Below are positions 34,894-48,885 of a stretch of 64,000 nucleotides of DNA, piece after piece. The stretch comes from Mya arenaria (lineage: Eukaryota > Mollusca > Bivalvia > Myida > Myidae). The notes beneath the pieces are model-generated. The model was not told where the DNA came from, made no database searches, and saw nothing but the letters and a program-made list of their open reading frames with translations. The stretch spans positions 53,376,473 to 53,440,472 of the forward strand of contig NC_069123.1 of NCBI RefSeq assembly GCF_026914265.1. The letters run 5' to 3'. Within the stretch, counting starts at the first letter, position 1; the number at the start of each line of letters is the position of its first letter. A program made the position numbers and the translations under genes.

Positions 34894-37800
34894 ATGAACC
34901 TCGCAAGCCAAGCTGGGGACGATCAGTCCGACCTTCTTTTCGTTAACTTTAACCAGGATTGCACGTACGGCTGTCAAAATTTCTTTTGTTTTGTTTTGAG
35001 TTAACAGAATGATGTAGGATTGTTTTGTTGTGCAATATGTCGTGCAATAGTACGTTAAATTTAATGACAACAGGTTAAATGAGAGTTCACAGTATAAATA
35101 TTCTATGAAAATGAAACTTGGAAATAACTTGTAAGATGATACATGTCTGAGGCTTCCTCAGTGTTCAGACTTTGAAATTTTGCTACTTTGAGAAATTTTA
35201 AAATGAACATTTTGTTTGAAAACCAAAATGATGCTTGAATACCCATGTACAATAAGCAAATGTATGCGTAAGTCTTTTTTTCATATTTGATAGCTGAGAA
35301 GTCTGAAGATCTTACAGGCCAGTGACTGCTAGCTACCATAATGCACCAGTCAATTGTAACCAAGCCCCCTCCAGGTCCGGGGGTATTCCGTGTATAGCCA
35401 GGGAAATGGGCCATGTTTTTACCTTCCAGGTGGCCACGTAGTGCCGGGTGAATTCGGTGGTTTTGTCTTCGCGTCAAAAATAGCAGTGGTGGGGCCTTAC
35501 CTAGGGTCCCTGGGGTGCTGGGGCATTTGAGGGGATTTTACCAGCAGTTTGTCCTCGCAAGGCGGGAATTTTACCCGGGCGTGGCTGGACAGAAAGTCAA
35601 AGTTCCCGCTATTCCCCTGACCTGGCGGGGGGGGGGGGGGGGCAGTGGTTACAACTGACCATTGCATAATGAGGATTAGGGATCATTTTTATCATTTCGA
35701 CATTTCGAATGTATCCCTGTCTTGAGTCTGCCATACAAAAAAAACAACATCAAAAGACTTGTTGAATGTTGACGGCCATTTAGGTGGACTTGTGACTCCT
35801 CTAGATGTCATGACTGTACCATTTTGGAATTAGGACATTTTTTATCAATAGCTAGAAAGCATGTTGCAACCCAAACCTGTTTATTGCCTATTGCTTTATA
35901 CTGGGGATTAAGGGTGATGCTGCTAAGGTGGTGTGAAAGGCTTTCATTAATTAATGAAAAAATTAAAGCACATGGTGCACACGGGCATTGGAAAGAGCCC
36001 CTTGGCTTAGTTCCAGCTCTCAAAAGTGGTAGTGCTGTATGGCACGCCCCTAGAACAAAAATGCCAATCCCTCATTTTGTTACTACATTTTTTGCCTGAA
36101 CAGCTACTAACATTTATTTATGTTTAAGTATAAAGTGAGACACATTAAACTTAAATCCTCTAGTTCCACTATCCTGCCATAGAAGAACACCATAGTTGTA
36201 TCACTTAATATTGAAGAGCTAGCAACAACACTAAGGTCATTTGCTCTATATAACAAAATTAAACATACTTTACACTCCTCCCCTCTTAACTTTTGTGGCT
36301 GGAACTAAAAAAAAATAATGAACCATTCTGTTAAGGTTCCAACGCTACCTACATATCCTCAGGTATTTCAGAAATTACCTGTTTTTGTTTGACACAAAAG
36401 GAGAAAAATTCAACAGTTTTGAAGGGGGTTGAACCTTTGATCCTTAGTTCAAGAGATTGGCACCACAACTCTGTTGACTGATAAGAGTGCAACCTCAACA
36501 GAAGGACTGTTTTAAGTGCCTGATAGAGTAACACGACCTGAACTATTTCAGTATTTGTCATTTGAGCCCACTGGTTCCACCTCGTCTATTGAAAATAATT
36601 ATATGCTTGATAATTTTTTGGGTATTTGCTCATTAGGCGATATTGGTTGACACAGATGTAAGCAAAAGACATTTCTTTAAAGTATTTAACTTTACTCTAT
36701 TCAGTCTGCAGTAAGTGATTTTTAAAGGACTGGTCATTTGGGCATATGGAATAATAAGGTTCTTAGGCCCAAGGAAAATCAATTCAGAATTTAAGTGTTG
36801 TAATTTGTAAAATGCAAGAAACTATAAGCCTCCTGGCTGATAGCACTGGTATTTCAAAATGCCCAGATTTTTACAACCCTCCTGTCTTTGGGCTGGTGCT
36901 TTTCGTTATGATTGCCATTACCATTTCTGGGCCTATTCCAACTTAGCTCTCTATAAATTATACATGTAAGTTTTAGGAACTGGCAGTTTGGAATGAATAG
37001 TCACTGCTTTAAATTGTCATTCATTCTGCTCAAAGTTCCGGCCATTTACTAGCTTACAGGCTTATTGTATAGTACTAATGATGCTTTAGTTATCATGTTT
37101 TTATTTCAGGTCAGTTGCTGTTGGAACGAAAACTGGATACAAACTGTTTTCACTTAGTTCAGTTGAAAAGCTTGACCAGATTTATGATAATGGTATGTGT
37201 AAAAAAAATTCATAGAACAAAAATATCGAAGTTGTAGTGTATACTACATGTATATTAATTTACAGTTATCCATATACTACATATAATAAAAAAGATGAAC
37301 AAATTCTACCATTTCATTCAAACACCTTTTTTCATTTTAAAATCAAAGATAATTCACATTGAATTAAAAGTGTCTCTTCATGTTCTATGTGGTATCATGG
37401 TCTGACCAAGTTACTTAAAACCAAGCTCCAAACTACACAAAATAAACTTATGAGGTTTGTTTTGGATCTTGATGCAAGGTCTCACATTGGCCCAGAACAC
37501 TTTAAATTACTCAACTGGTTACCTGTCAACAACGTGTAGACCAGATTATTTTGGGTCTTGTCTTTAGAATAAAAAATGGCATAGCCCCGGACTATATGGG
37601 AGACAATTTTATCTCCCAAGATACTGTACACACACATAGGACAAGGTAATACCAGAAAGGGGCTTATGCTGTTCCAGAGGTCAAAGGTTTTGGGTTAAAG
37701 TCCTTCTTTTCTGGCATTTCCTTATGGAACAAGTTGCCATCTTGAATCGCACAGACTAAAAAATTACCTGTTTTTAAATTGCTAGTAAAGAATCTTTTTT

Positions 37801-40800
37801 TAGATAATTTGGCATAATTAGCTATGCTATTAAAAAGCTTTTTTTCATTTATTTATTCAAAGATTTTCAGTAAAGGAACTATTTTAACTTAACCTCGCAC
37901 TTTATAAGTACTACATACTGTCATATTCATACTTTAATGTGATAGTTATATGTAACTTTCTCAACTATAACTTTATGTTACTAAATTATGTAAAGTGACT
38001 GTGATACAACTACGGCAATATTAATTTTAATGCATAAAGACTAACTTTTAATGTATTTGTGCAATTTCGATTACAGCTATATTATTACTTAAATATGCAA
38101 TGCCTCCCTATGCCATGCCACCAAAACAAAGGACCACAATGGAAATAAGAGTTTTCTCTTTTTTGTGTCATCCTTGGTTCGGTGTGCCTGTCATGACTAT
38201 TGATAATATCGTGTATGTATAATATTATATATATATATTTACTATATGTACATGTTGTTTATTTTAAATGTCCATGTATGTGCATTCCTTACTGAAATAA
38301 ATCTATCTATCTATAAGTAAGAAATAAACCCATTTGAGAATTGGTTACAGCATGTGAGGACATTTGCACTGTTGAGCGTCTGTTCTCAAGCAGCCTGGTG
38401 GCCATTGTCAGCCTCTCCTCACCCAGGAAACTCAAGGTCTGTCACTTCAAGAAGGGCACAGAGATCTGTAACTACAGCTACTCCAACTCCATACTCGCCG
38501 TGAAATTGAACAGACAAGTATGACATCAAGAACTTACAGTTTTGTTTGTACATGTATTAAAAACTTTTCAAATGATGCATTGTACCTTTTTAAAATTTAA
38601 GCAATTACCCAGATTTTCAATTTCAACAAGGCAACAACCATTTTTCTATTCAACTATCATTTGGATTAAATCCAAGAATCACCTAATATTTGTCAATATC
38701 TGGATAAAGATTCTTACATGGATAGCACACTGAACACTGCTTTAATTCCTCTGTCTGAATATCCAACAGAGATTGATAGTATGTTTGGAGGAGAGCCTTT
38801 ACATCCACAACATCCGGGACATGAAGGTGCTACACACAATCAGGGACACGCCCCCCAACCCCAACGGCTTGTGTGCACTCTCAATCAGCAATGACAACAG
38901 CTTTTTGGCATACCCCGGCAGTAACACCATTGGAGAGGTCCAGATATTTGACACCATAAACCTGGTCAGTGCAAAGTTGTGTTTTTTATGTTCTAGAGAA
39001 GGAACATTGTTTCAGTATATATCATTAAAAAATCCTTTCTTGGACTAATGATAAGTCATCTCGAAATTCTGTGAGTCAGCGTTAATTAAAAGTGAATTCT
39101 TGCCACTTTTGAAACAACTGTAATGCAGTTCTGCTGTACTTCACTGCTTCTGTCTTACACCTTTATTCATAGTTTTAGTCATTGTAGGAAACCAGAGATG
39201 GTAACAATTAATGAGAAAAAAGAGTTCAACCAGATTCATATTTCACACTAGTTTCTATCAATACTTTAGATAAAAAAATATGATGATACATAACTTATTT
39301 ATGCATAAAGTTACTCTATCTAGATAAAAATCATCTGGGTGACAACCTTAAAATCTATAATTTTAGGTTTTTCTAGGGTTAGGTCCCCTACTATCACCAA
39401 TAGTTTTAATTTACATAAATTAAAATTTTCAGTGATTATTATTATACTAATGAATGAAATTTGAAATTGATGTAGATTAAAACATTAATTTATATGACTG
39501 CATTGGAAATTTGGATAATCTTATTTATGGCAGAACTCTTTATAAGCAATTTGTAATAATTCCACTTTCAGCGTGCTGTGGCAATGATCCCTGCCCACGA
39601 TAATCCTCTCGCTGCCATTGCTTTCAATGCTCAAGGAACCAAGATAGCTACTGCTTCAGAAAAAGTAACAATATGATTTGGTATAATAAGATCATATGTT
39701 TTAGCTTGTCTTTACATATATTAGTATCAGAGCCCCTTTGTTTAAAAAAAACAATCATGTCACATGGATTTAAAGTTCATGGTTGTCATCTAGGACTCTG
39801 TCTGAAGGCATCTTTTGTTAATTGACTGATGTTCAGTTCTCAATGGTGATATATGATGATCAGATACTGTGGCCACTTGAGGCCATTTCCTGAAGAATCC
39901 TAGGAGCAAATTTTTACCTAGATATGATAATTATCAGAGACTTAATAATGTCTAAAATCTCTCCTGGGCTGGGTTTTTTCCTGAAAGGCCCTTGCTATTT
40001 AAGGCAAACAAGTAACCTCTGTTTATCATAAGCCCATTAAGATGTAAATCCAATGTAATTTTTCCAGGGAACTGTGATACGAGTGTTTTCAATACCAGAT
40101 GGACAGAAGATGTTTGAATTCAGACGAGGAATGAAACGGTATTTTCATAAACTTGATATATTGATATGTACAAATATGATTTTAACTGGGAAACCATTAT
40201 GTTTTATTTTTGGATGTTCTCTAGTCTAGCCTCTTTAAGGTGAAAGTTAGTGTTCTTTATGTTCCTATAACTTTATCTGTCTTAAAGTGATAAATATTTA
40301 TTCATTTTTTTAGTTCTATATCCTTTTATCTTAATCAAAATACTTTTTTTGATCACTGGGTCCTTATTTTAAAGGCAGAATTTAAGATTGTTTGTTTTTG
40401 TATCTGTAAACGTTTCAATAATTGTTGCAATTTGTGTATTTTCAGATGTGTACATATATATGCCTTAGCATTTAGTTCAGATTCTACGTACTTGTGTGCA
40501 TCCAGTAATACCGAGACTGTCCATGTATTTAAACTTGAAACCCAAAAGGAGAGGTACAGTTTTTTGCATGTCTTAATTTTGATTGTTCAAAACTTAGAAA
40601 AAATAAAAATAAATACATTATGTAAAAGTATGGTTAATGTCTTGAAATATTATCATAAATGTCACTTACATGCCAAGTAATCAGATTTATCTACATACAA
40701 GTTCACTGCAACATGTGAAAAAGTACTTAAGTTTAAACATAATCTTATCTAGTTGTTAATTGATTAATGATGTCAGTATATTTAACAAAAATCTTAAGTT

Positions 40801-43800
40801 GTTAATGAATCCCTTCAGTGGTGGTCCTCAATTCATTTAAAAATGAAACATAGCAGAAATTTTGTGGTAAGGTATAAGTACCTATTTTTTAAAATCATTC
40901 AGTGGGAAGTCCCAGGAGGAACAGTCCAGTTGGATGGGATATTTCTCGAAGGCCCTGAAGGACTCCGCCACATACCTCCCAAGCCCCGTCACTGATATGT
41001 TCAACCAGGGCCGGGCATTCGCAATCTGTAAACTACCCTCACAGGGCCTCAAAAACGTCTGTGCAATAGCTAGGCAAGTTACTGGTGATACATGGCATGT
41101 TGTTCAGTTGATTTTCTTTCTTTAATGGCAAAGGTCACAGTGACCAAATACATGGTTAAAGAGATAAAGTGAATATAAGCAAATCTAAAGAAAAACTTTA
41201 TTTATATTTAACAAAGGTTAGATGATCAAATACAATTTTCTACATTTCCCTTATTCATAGTATATGATAGAACATAGTCTTTATTGCACATTGTTTACAA
41301 AATCTTCTTCCATTCTGTGCAGCATCCAGAAAGTTCCTCGCTTACTGGTAGCGTCCGCGGATGGCTACCTGTACATCTACAACCTCGACCCCAATGATGG
41401 CGGGGAGTGCATGCTCCTCAGACAACATAGGTACACAGCTTAGCAGATACCGAAGTTACTGATTGCTTGATTGAAGTTTAGTTTGGACTTATTTATAGCA
41501 TCATAAGACACATGGAATCTTAGATGGAACTCCTTTATAGTGTGAACTGAGTTTGCTTAACAGAAAACCAAACTATTGAGATTTTTAGAAAATCTGAAGC
41601 GTAGGTTATTTTAAATTCATGTACATCTTATAAGCTTGTTTTGCACTCCATACAATTGATGACAAGTACTTAAGTTTGTGAATAAAAGAAATGTAGCTGC
41701 AGAATTATGTCCTTTCAGTCTGGATGGTCGCATGTCGGAGGGTGGAACAGTGTCAGAGCCGCCAAGTGTCTCTGGTGACCGACCTCTCACCCAAGTGTCA
41801 AACCCTGTCAGCTACGCAGGCTTAGTAAGGAGGCCAGACTCCAGCACAGAGAACACCCCTCCCCCGCAACACACAGGTAAGCTACGCTCGAGTCCCCCTG
41901 TGTCACCATCGGACCTCCAACCTTCTACTTCTCCATGGCGACTGGAGAGTTACGCTACCATTCTCAATCAGGGTCATGGCGGTCCTCAGCTTGTGGGCAG
42001 TCAGGAAGGCGTGACCGAGATTGATATCATACTGGACGGCCGAGGTAACACTGCCCACAGTAACAGAGTCGTGCACTTCAGTCTATCCTGTAGATTTTAA
42101 CAAGATTTGTGTACCCTTATTTTGCATTCATTTTTTTCCTGATCATGACAGTTTTCAAGTCAGATAAATTCTAATATTTTGATTACCAATTACATTACAT
42201 CCAACTAATAAACTAGCTCCGAAATTCCTTGACTAGACTAGTGCTGGGTTGACTAACGATTGCTGGAATTTATTATCTTGAAATAAAAATTAAAAGAATA
42301 GTACATGTAAATAGAGATTATACCTTTTGCAAATTTTGTCTTTATCTTAATGTATGCACTTGGTCAAAAGTAAAATTCGAGTCTTTAAAAATGCACATAC
42401 AGAATTTTCTTACTTACCTTCTGATGTTTACCACTCATGCAGCTGTTCCGCAAAAATTTAATGACAGGAAAAATGAAAAAAAAACACATAAAAAACAGCA
42501 GCCTGTCATGATCAGGACATCATTTTTTTATTACCTCACCAATGAAGCTTTTAAAAGTGACTTGTTTCAAAGACAGTTTAAATGTATAAACATTGTAATG
42601 CCCCTGAAAGGCGGCATATAGTAACCAGTGCAACCTTCTGTCCCCACGGTTTCTGATAAATAACTGAAGAATACACTAGCCCAGACACCTCAAACTAGGA
42701 AGACAGGTTGATTGTGAACAGCAGATGAACCCTATTTATTTTGAGGTCAGTGGGTTTGAGGTCAATATTCAAACACAGAAGAACGCTATTGCCCAGAGAC
42801 CTCAAACTTGGTAAGCAGGTTGTTAATAACCAACAGATGAATACTAATGATGTTGACCAGTGTTAAGGTCATGTTGACCTCGTGCTGAACATTTTTTTCA
42901 AATTAATAATTAAAGAACGCTTAGGCCCATAGACCTCAAACTTGGTTGGCAGGTTTGTAATGCACAGTATATGAACTCTATGAGTTCAGTGCATCAAAGG
43001 TCAAGATAGTGGTGATCCTGAGATGAAAATCTGTTTCCAATCAGTTTCTGAAGAACACCAAGGCACAGAAACCACAAACTGATAGGCAGGTTGGTGATAA
43101 CCAGCAGATGATATCTATTGATTTAGAGGTCAGTGGTTCAAAGGTCAAGATTGTGGCGACATCATGCTAAACATCCATTTCAGATTAATTTCTTAGGAAT
43201 GCTTAGTCCCACAGACAAGTTGATATAGACTCAATTTTGCAGTGACTTTTGATATCCATGTACCATGAATATACTTTGCTCTTTAAAAATGTTACAGATC
43301 AATATTTCCAAACTTAATTGAAAGTTAGGGTAGGTCATCATGAAAATATGTGAAATACTCCATACAGAACAAATACTAGTGGTTATCTGTCCAAAGAGGC
43401 TTTTCGGGTTATTTGTCATGGTCCTGTGACAGCTCTTTTTTTCATCTGTGTCAAAGGTCATTGGTAGAGCTCTTTATTTTTTATGTATGCTTATATTGAT
43501 TGAATTATTTGATTTGTTATAATGGTGCCTTGGTTTTTACTGTGAGACAACTTTTTGCTTGTTTGTTTTCTTTAACAATTATTTGTCTTTGTTCATGTGA
43601 CTGATATAAGTAATTAGAATGGTAGGAAACTATTAGGTTGATTGCTAAAGAGAAAGAAAACATTAAGGAATTTTTCGTGTCTTTCATGTTGTCATGTAAA
43701 AGCTTTAACCTTGGCCATAAGGCATAACTAAGAATGAGTTTAAGCAACAATATGCAAATGTATAGCAAGGCCCATAACTCTAACTAAAAGAAGAACTCTG

Positions 43801-44455
43801 GTTTAAAATGTAACCTGGATGTGACACCACAACACCAGTATAAGTATGGTAGTATTTTTTAAACATCAACCCTGAAATGGTGACCAGTATTCATAACACT
43901 GTCTTTAATTTGTAATCTATAATTCAGCTTTAAATGCATGCTAATTATTCTATTTAAATCTTCTGTGCATGTTAACATTTGTCTGCATACAGAATACATT
44001 CACATACATATCCTATATGTGTAGGTTGGTTAGTTTCAGTGTCGCATTATAAGTAATTCTACTTTAAAGTGCAAATATTTATTCTTAAGATTTATTTTAT
44101 TTTTTGAAATTCAGTGTAGGAATGTATCAAATTAAGCTTCATTTAATTACAGAATTAATGCTATTTAGTTACTTTAAATATTTTACCTAGACTCATTCTA
44201 TAGTACAAAACAATATAATTCAAAAATCGCAAATATACATGTAATTGTAAAATAACATGTGTGCATTCCTGTACATGTACATGCACATCATAACCAGTCT
44301 TATCAGTTTTTTCCTCTGTTCTTTCAGACTCACAGCCATTCCAGGAGTTTGAGCAAGGGGCCATGGGACATGATGTAGTAGGTACTGCTGGCTTGAATGC
44401 CCTCCGGCTTGATGATGACAATGAGTTCCCCCCTATGACTCACAAGGTGGACTAG
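34894..44455 (+). CDS. WIPI2: WD-repeat phosphoinositide-interacting protein 2 (WIPI2, Atg18 family)
   Basis: PROPPIN beta-propeller that binds PI3P on the forming autophagosome and recruits the ATG16L1 conjugation complex. Eleven exons: 34894-34964, 37110-37192, 38351-38517, 38770-38964, 39572-39664, 40068-40138, 40446-40553, 40903-41073, 41323-41430, 41719-42044 and 44328-44455; 506 residues. Phases agree at every junction. Exon 1 ([10 protein letters not shown]...FNQDCT) matches the human WIPI2 start. [45 protein letters not shown] and [15 protein letters not shown] are near-identical to WIPI2. The lipid-binding FRRG is at residues 221-224. The C-terminus [14 protein letters not shown] resembles the acidic WIPI2 tail. 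Intron 8 starts with GC (AG|GCAAGT). Exon 10 has a second in-phase donor at 41876/41877 that would give 450 residues, near the 454 of human WIPI2. WIPI1 fits less well. Confidence 0.97.
35480..35660. repeat. GC-rich repeat-like patch ending in a 16-G tract, WIPI2 intron 1
   Basis: The local base composition differs sharply from the surrounding AT-rich intron, with runs such as GGGGTGCTGGGGCATTTGAG and a homopolymer of 16 G at about 35627-35642. The family was not identified; it resembles a piece of a dispersed repeat. The minus ORF at 35103-35477 next to it has no recognisable domain. Confidence 0.4.
35665..37105. other. WIPI2 intron 1, remaining part
   Basis: No exon recognised. ORF 35824-36099 (91 codons) has no recognisable domain or splice context. 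Confidence 0.4.
37365..38320 (+). mobile_element. CR1/L2-like LINE remnant (3' end), WIPI2 intron 2
   Basis: The decayed plus-strand reading [40 protein letters not shown] and, after a frame change, [20 protein letters not shown] is the post-RT region of a CR1-type ORF. Several stops and frame changes follow. The tail ends in AATAAATCTATCTATCTATA, a short tandem end as CR1/L2 elements have. Confidence 0.7.
42596..43215. repeat. Old 'tgcccc' repeat with ~140-bp internal units, WIPI2 intron 10
   Basis: It begins ATGCCCCTGAAAGGC and contains four or five diverged units with CAGCAGATGAACCCTAT, GACCTCAAACTTGG and GGTCAGTGG. It is the same family as 14709-15633 but much more decayed. Confidence 0.65.
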
Positions 44456-46135
44456 TCTACTCTTCCTAAAATAACCAGATGGACTGTTCCAGCCTGTGGG
44501 ACAGGCTATGATACCAATGGACTTGCCTAACATGGACTGGAGGTGGGGGGAGGGGTCAGAGAGCAGGGTGTCAGAGAGGAATGTCAGCCAGCGGTGATAC
44601 TACCTAATGTGATTACAGTTCTCTTTAGTGATTGTTTACTCTTAAATATTGTTGATGTATTAATTAACTAACAACAAATGTAAATTTGAAACTAGTTAAA
44701 AAAAAAACGTTTAAAAGTGGAACGAAAAATACTAAATCAGTAAAATATGTCAGTTCAAAGGACTTCAAACTTTTTGCCTTAAGCTTATTTATAGTAAAGT
44801 GTACGTCAATTTAATGAAAATGTTTCTTCAAAGGATTTCCAGCATTATATTTTTTAGATAATTTTGAAAGATTGGGTTAATTTCTATTGGATAGTTGTTG
44901 AAATAGTCATGATTGTTTTCATCAGAATACTTGACCATTATTATAAGCAGCTTTGGTTGTTTGTTTAAGGTTAAAGTAAGGTCCATTCTCATAGTGGTTA
45001 GGGTGTTCCAACGTTAAAGGTTAAGGTGATATAGGTGCTTGATAATAATTAATTGATGCATTATTAATTTTTATTTCGTAGAGTTTTCTTGCAAAGCAAA
45101 ACCTAGTCTATTTTAAACTTTTTTATGTGTGAAAATTGTGTAGACAGAATAGGGAAAATATGGCAGTTGTTGAAATGTATGTGTATCTGATGTTTAAGTT
45201 ATTCAATTGTAATATCTAAAGATCTCTGGTCACTTCGATGTTGTATTGCATTCTATACCCTGTTGTTCTTAAAGTATATTACATAATCTTTTAATATTTT
45301 CATCGTAATTCAAATAATTATTTTCATCAAAATAGTTTTTTTATTCATATTATTTTTACACAGATAAAAAAAAAAATGTTTTCTGTAGCTGCTTGAGATT
45401 AAAAAAAAATAATTGATTGATGGCATTGATCAGAAACCAAGAGGTGGTCAACATTGCATTTCTGTGTTGTTAACATTTATTGTAGCTTTACTGTGATACT
45501 TTTGTATGCGTCTAGCAGAACTCTGTAAACAAAAACGACAGAATTCAAGGTGATGGGGATACAATATAAGAACTACTGACAGGTATTTATGCCAATATGT
45601 CGCCTTGGGAGTAATGTAATGTCAATGAGTTTTGGACGCAAGGTTGTCTTTAACTGTATGTCCATGAAAAACGAAATGGCAGAACTAAGAATGACAGTGT
45701 TTCGAAATTGTATCAAGTGTGAAAGAACTAGCTCATACAACCAATCTACATATATAATTGTATAAAGATTAAACATGATGTACAATATCTGATAAATATT
45801 TAGAAGTCTGAAGTAAGGGGTATGGATAAATTATTATGGTATCTACATGTATTTCATTAAATGAACAGAATATAACTCTGCACAAGATGTTATTGGTATA
45901 TGAGCAACTACAGGTTTTTTAATTGGTTTGTCTGTTACTGTCTTTAATGTAAAGGTTGTTTTTCCTAAAACCCTTGTCTTAGTTTGTGTGTGACTGGAGG
46001 TGGATGCTATTTTGACTGTAGTGTATGGATTTCAACAGTCCCTACATGTATATCTGCATTGTTGTTGTTGCTGCAATTTGACCATTTTATATCATTCATA
46101 AACAAAACGCAAAATAACATGGCCTTGGATTATTT
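44456..46135. other. WIPI2 3' UTR and intergenic DNA
   Basis: Sequence after the WIPI2 stop, AT-rich; no further exon recognised. Confidence 0.45.
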
Positions 46136-46138
46136 TGT

Positions 46139-46455
46139 TTTATCCAACCGGTGAAAGGGCACGTCGTGTTGGTATGTCAAACACATGTGTCAAGTGATTG
46201 TAAAATCAGTCCATACAAGAGAAAGTTACAGCCCGGACACGACCACCTATTCTCAATGTCTTTATATGCTGCATTCCATAGAAAACAAACACCAAGTGTG
46301 ACCTTAGAGGTAGGGACACGGGTCTAGCACGCGACACGTCGTCTTGGTATGTCAAACACATGTGGCAAGTTATTTTAAAATCTGTCCATACATTATCAGA
46401 AGTTGAGCCGGACGGATGAGGAACATTTCGATTTTAATATGCACACCTTCGGGAG
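46139..46455. repeat. Second copy of the 22.6-23.3 kb dispersed repeat family
   Basis: Shares GGTATGTCAAACACATGTG, GAGAAAGTTACAGCCCGGAC and AAGTGTGACCTT with 22845-23210 and ends with CACCTTCGGGAGCGTAAA. Two internal units are recognisable. Confidence 0.7.
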
Positions 46456-46837
46456 CGTAAAAATGTGTGATACAGTTTTGTTCTTGCAATTTACCCATGC
46501 AGTGGGTTGAATCTAGAAAAAGCAATGTAAACAGCTGTGGCCTGCTGATAAGAACAATGCTTTATTACATACATGTATTATATACCGTTTGTGAGAGGCG
46601 TTGCGAAGCAATAAAGGTACGCATGGACTGATCTTTTAGTGCTACGTCATGAAATTGTAAAGCTTCAAAGGTGTTACCTACGTCATACATGTGTGTCTGT
46701 GCTCGTGCAAGATTAACGGTAATATCATCACACAATCACAAGAAAGGTGTGATATCTGACAGTCCGGGTCTGCAGACCTGTACAATAAGTGAACATTAGA
46801 GATTTGACACCACATGGCTCCAGCTGCAACTTTTATT

Positions 46838-47080
46838 TGCACTAGTGGATTCAGTGGTTAGAGGCCCCCTCTTTAATTCTTATTTCATTATAGGAGAAAA
46901 AAAGTAATAAAATACACCCAAAATACACTATTTCGGACTATATATTTTCTTTCAGAAGTACCCTCGAATCCCCGCCAACACCAAACTAATTTCGGTTCTG
47001 ATGGAGGGGCGCAAGTCAAAAGGTTACGCGCCCTAAGTCACGCCCCCTCTAACTTTGAATCATGGAGCCGCCTCTGCTTT
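46838..47080. mobile_element. Possible short MITE with CAGAGGCGGCTCC-type end
   Basis: The right end, reverse complemented, reads CAGAGGCGGCTCCATGATTC then TAGAGGGGGCG. The left end has CTAGTGGATTCAGTGG and TTAGAGGCCCCCTC, a diverged inverted counterpart. Boundaries are uncertain and no target duplication was confirmed. Confidence 0.4.
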
Positions 47081-48885
47081 GTACGGGAGTTACACGTACA
47101 CAGGATAATTGAAGTTGTGGTTGGCACCTCTCCATAGCTTCAACCCTGTTATGCCGGTGCTAGATTGTCGGAAAGCGCGTTAAAATCAGGACTTCAAAAT
47201 GATTTTATATTACTTGTCCTTCATTTTAGCCGCTTGAAGGACATGCCAGTTCTGACCTTATAACGAGTATACACATGGGTTTTGAATGACTGTCTCTACG
47301 TTTATGAGTACCGTACAAGTAAAAGTTGCAGCTGTACTTGAAATTCGTTTGTGAATCTATGTACGTGTAGACTCACGGGCGTCAACAAAATTGCTCTCCT
47401 CGTTAATTGATGCATTTCATTACCGTTGTTTCACTGTTTTAATATGATACATTGAGAACGTGCTTACATCAACCTGATCATAACCTCACGTGTATCCACG
47501 TTTTACCAATCACAACTTCTCGACAATATTCGCATTGGTTCGCATATTATTTCCGAGGTGTATTTTAAAAATTCGATGCCCACGACGCTACAGCTACACG
47601 CTTCAAACTTGTGACATAGTACATATTTTCATAACGATATCTGACATGACCACGTACACTCTACATGATGAATAGGGAGAACATTGCCTTTTAATAAAAC
47701 AACTTTTACCTTCCGGGTCTTTCACAAAATTTAAGAAACATTTCATTTAGATTAAGTATAGAACCACAGGTTTAGTTTCAAGCAATAATGCAACCATTTA
47801 GGGTGAGCAGAGCTTTATAAACTCTTAACCAATAATCGCAACAAAACACCACCACCTCTAGTAACGTACGTGCAACTTATCGTGGTGTTTGCCCGTTAAT
47901 CTATGATATACATGTTTTCTACGATATAACGTACTAATATTGAATCATCGATTAAGTGATAGCCATACCACGAACAGATAGTTCTCTGTCTGGATGCTTG
48001 TTGAAATAAACGGGCTATAGTTCTGCATAAGTGAATGATTCGGTTGACATGCAATACTGGTGGGATTTTTTAAAAGGACTGAGTTGTTTTTTTCTAACGT
48101 ATTGATTGAAAATTGTGCCTGCCACGCTATTTTTCGATTTCTTTAAAGATATATAGTATGAAATGAGCAAAGTATTTGTCTTACGATAAGCAAAGGTAGG
48201 TTCAGTCAAATATTTCAAATTCATTATTTTCCTGAATTAAATTTAATTCCGTGCGGAATAAATAAAATTATATACGAAAAAGTATTATTGATGGTTAATC
48301 GATATTCAATACCTTCTCTCAGCTGAAGGACTGAGAGAAGATAATTTGGAAGTTTCTCATGAGTGTCGCTTCGTTTTTGGAGTGGAGTTAAGTTCAAGAT
48401 AAACATTGTTAATTCTTTAACATTAAGCGGAAATGAAAACTGTTGACCGAAGATTGTTTGTTATATTATACTGTCATGTTGAAAGAATACAATCAATATA
48501 CTTAATTGAGCATTGCGATCAGAGATAGTCGGATATCAAATACCACTTAAAGAAATCGAGTGTAAAAAGTGTGATATTCAATTCATTTTATTCAAAATGA
48601 CTAAAATTGTGAATGAACATTATAAGCAAACTTGTTAAAAGGGTGAAAGTGCATTATTTGTGAACTGTATATTTCTTTTGAAACGTGTGCCGTTCTCATG
48701 CACGTGGACTTTATACTACAAAACCAAACATGAATAAATCAAACGTTTTGCGAAATGGCTATGTAATAAGTGAACGCCCTTGCATCGGACGACCATAGGA
48801 GCCGTGAATGCTTCAAGAGTCAAGTATAGTCTGAACGTGAAGGATTCAAAAACGAATCCTTCAGTGGCTTTGAAAGTTGACTTAC
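47081..48885. other. Intergenic DNA upstream of the death-domain gene
   Basis: No exon or repeat recognised. The promoter of the downstream gene must lie in or near its right end. Confidence 0.4.
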
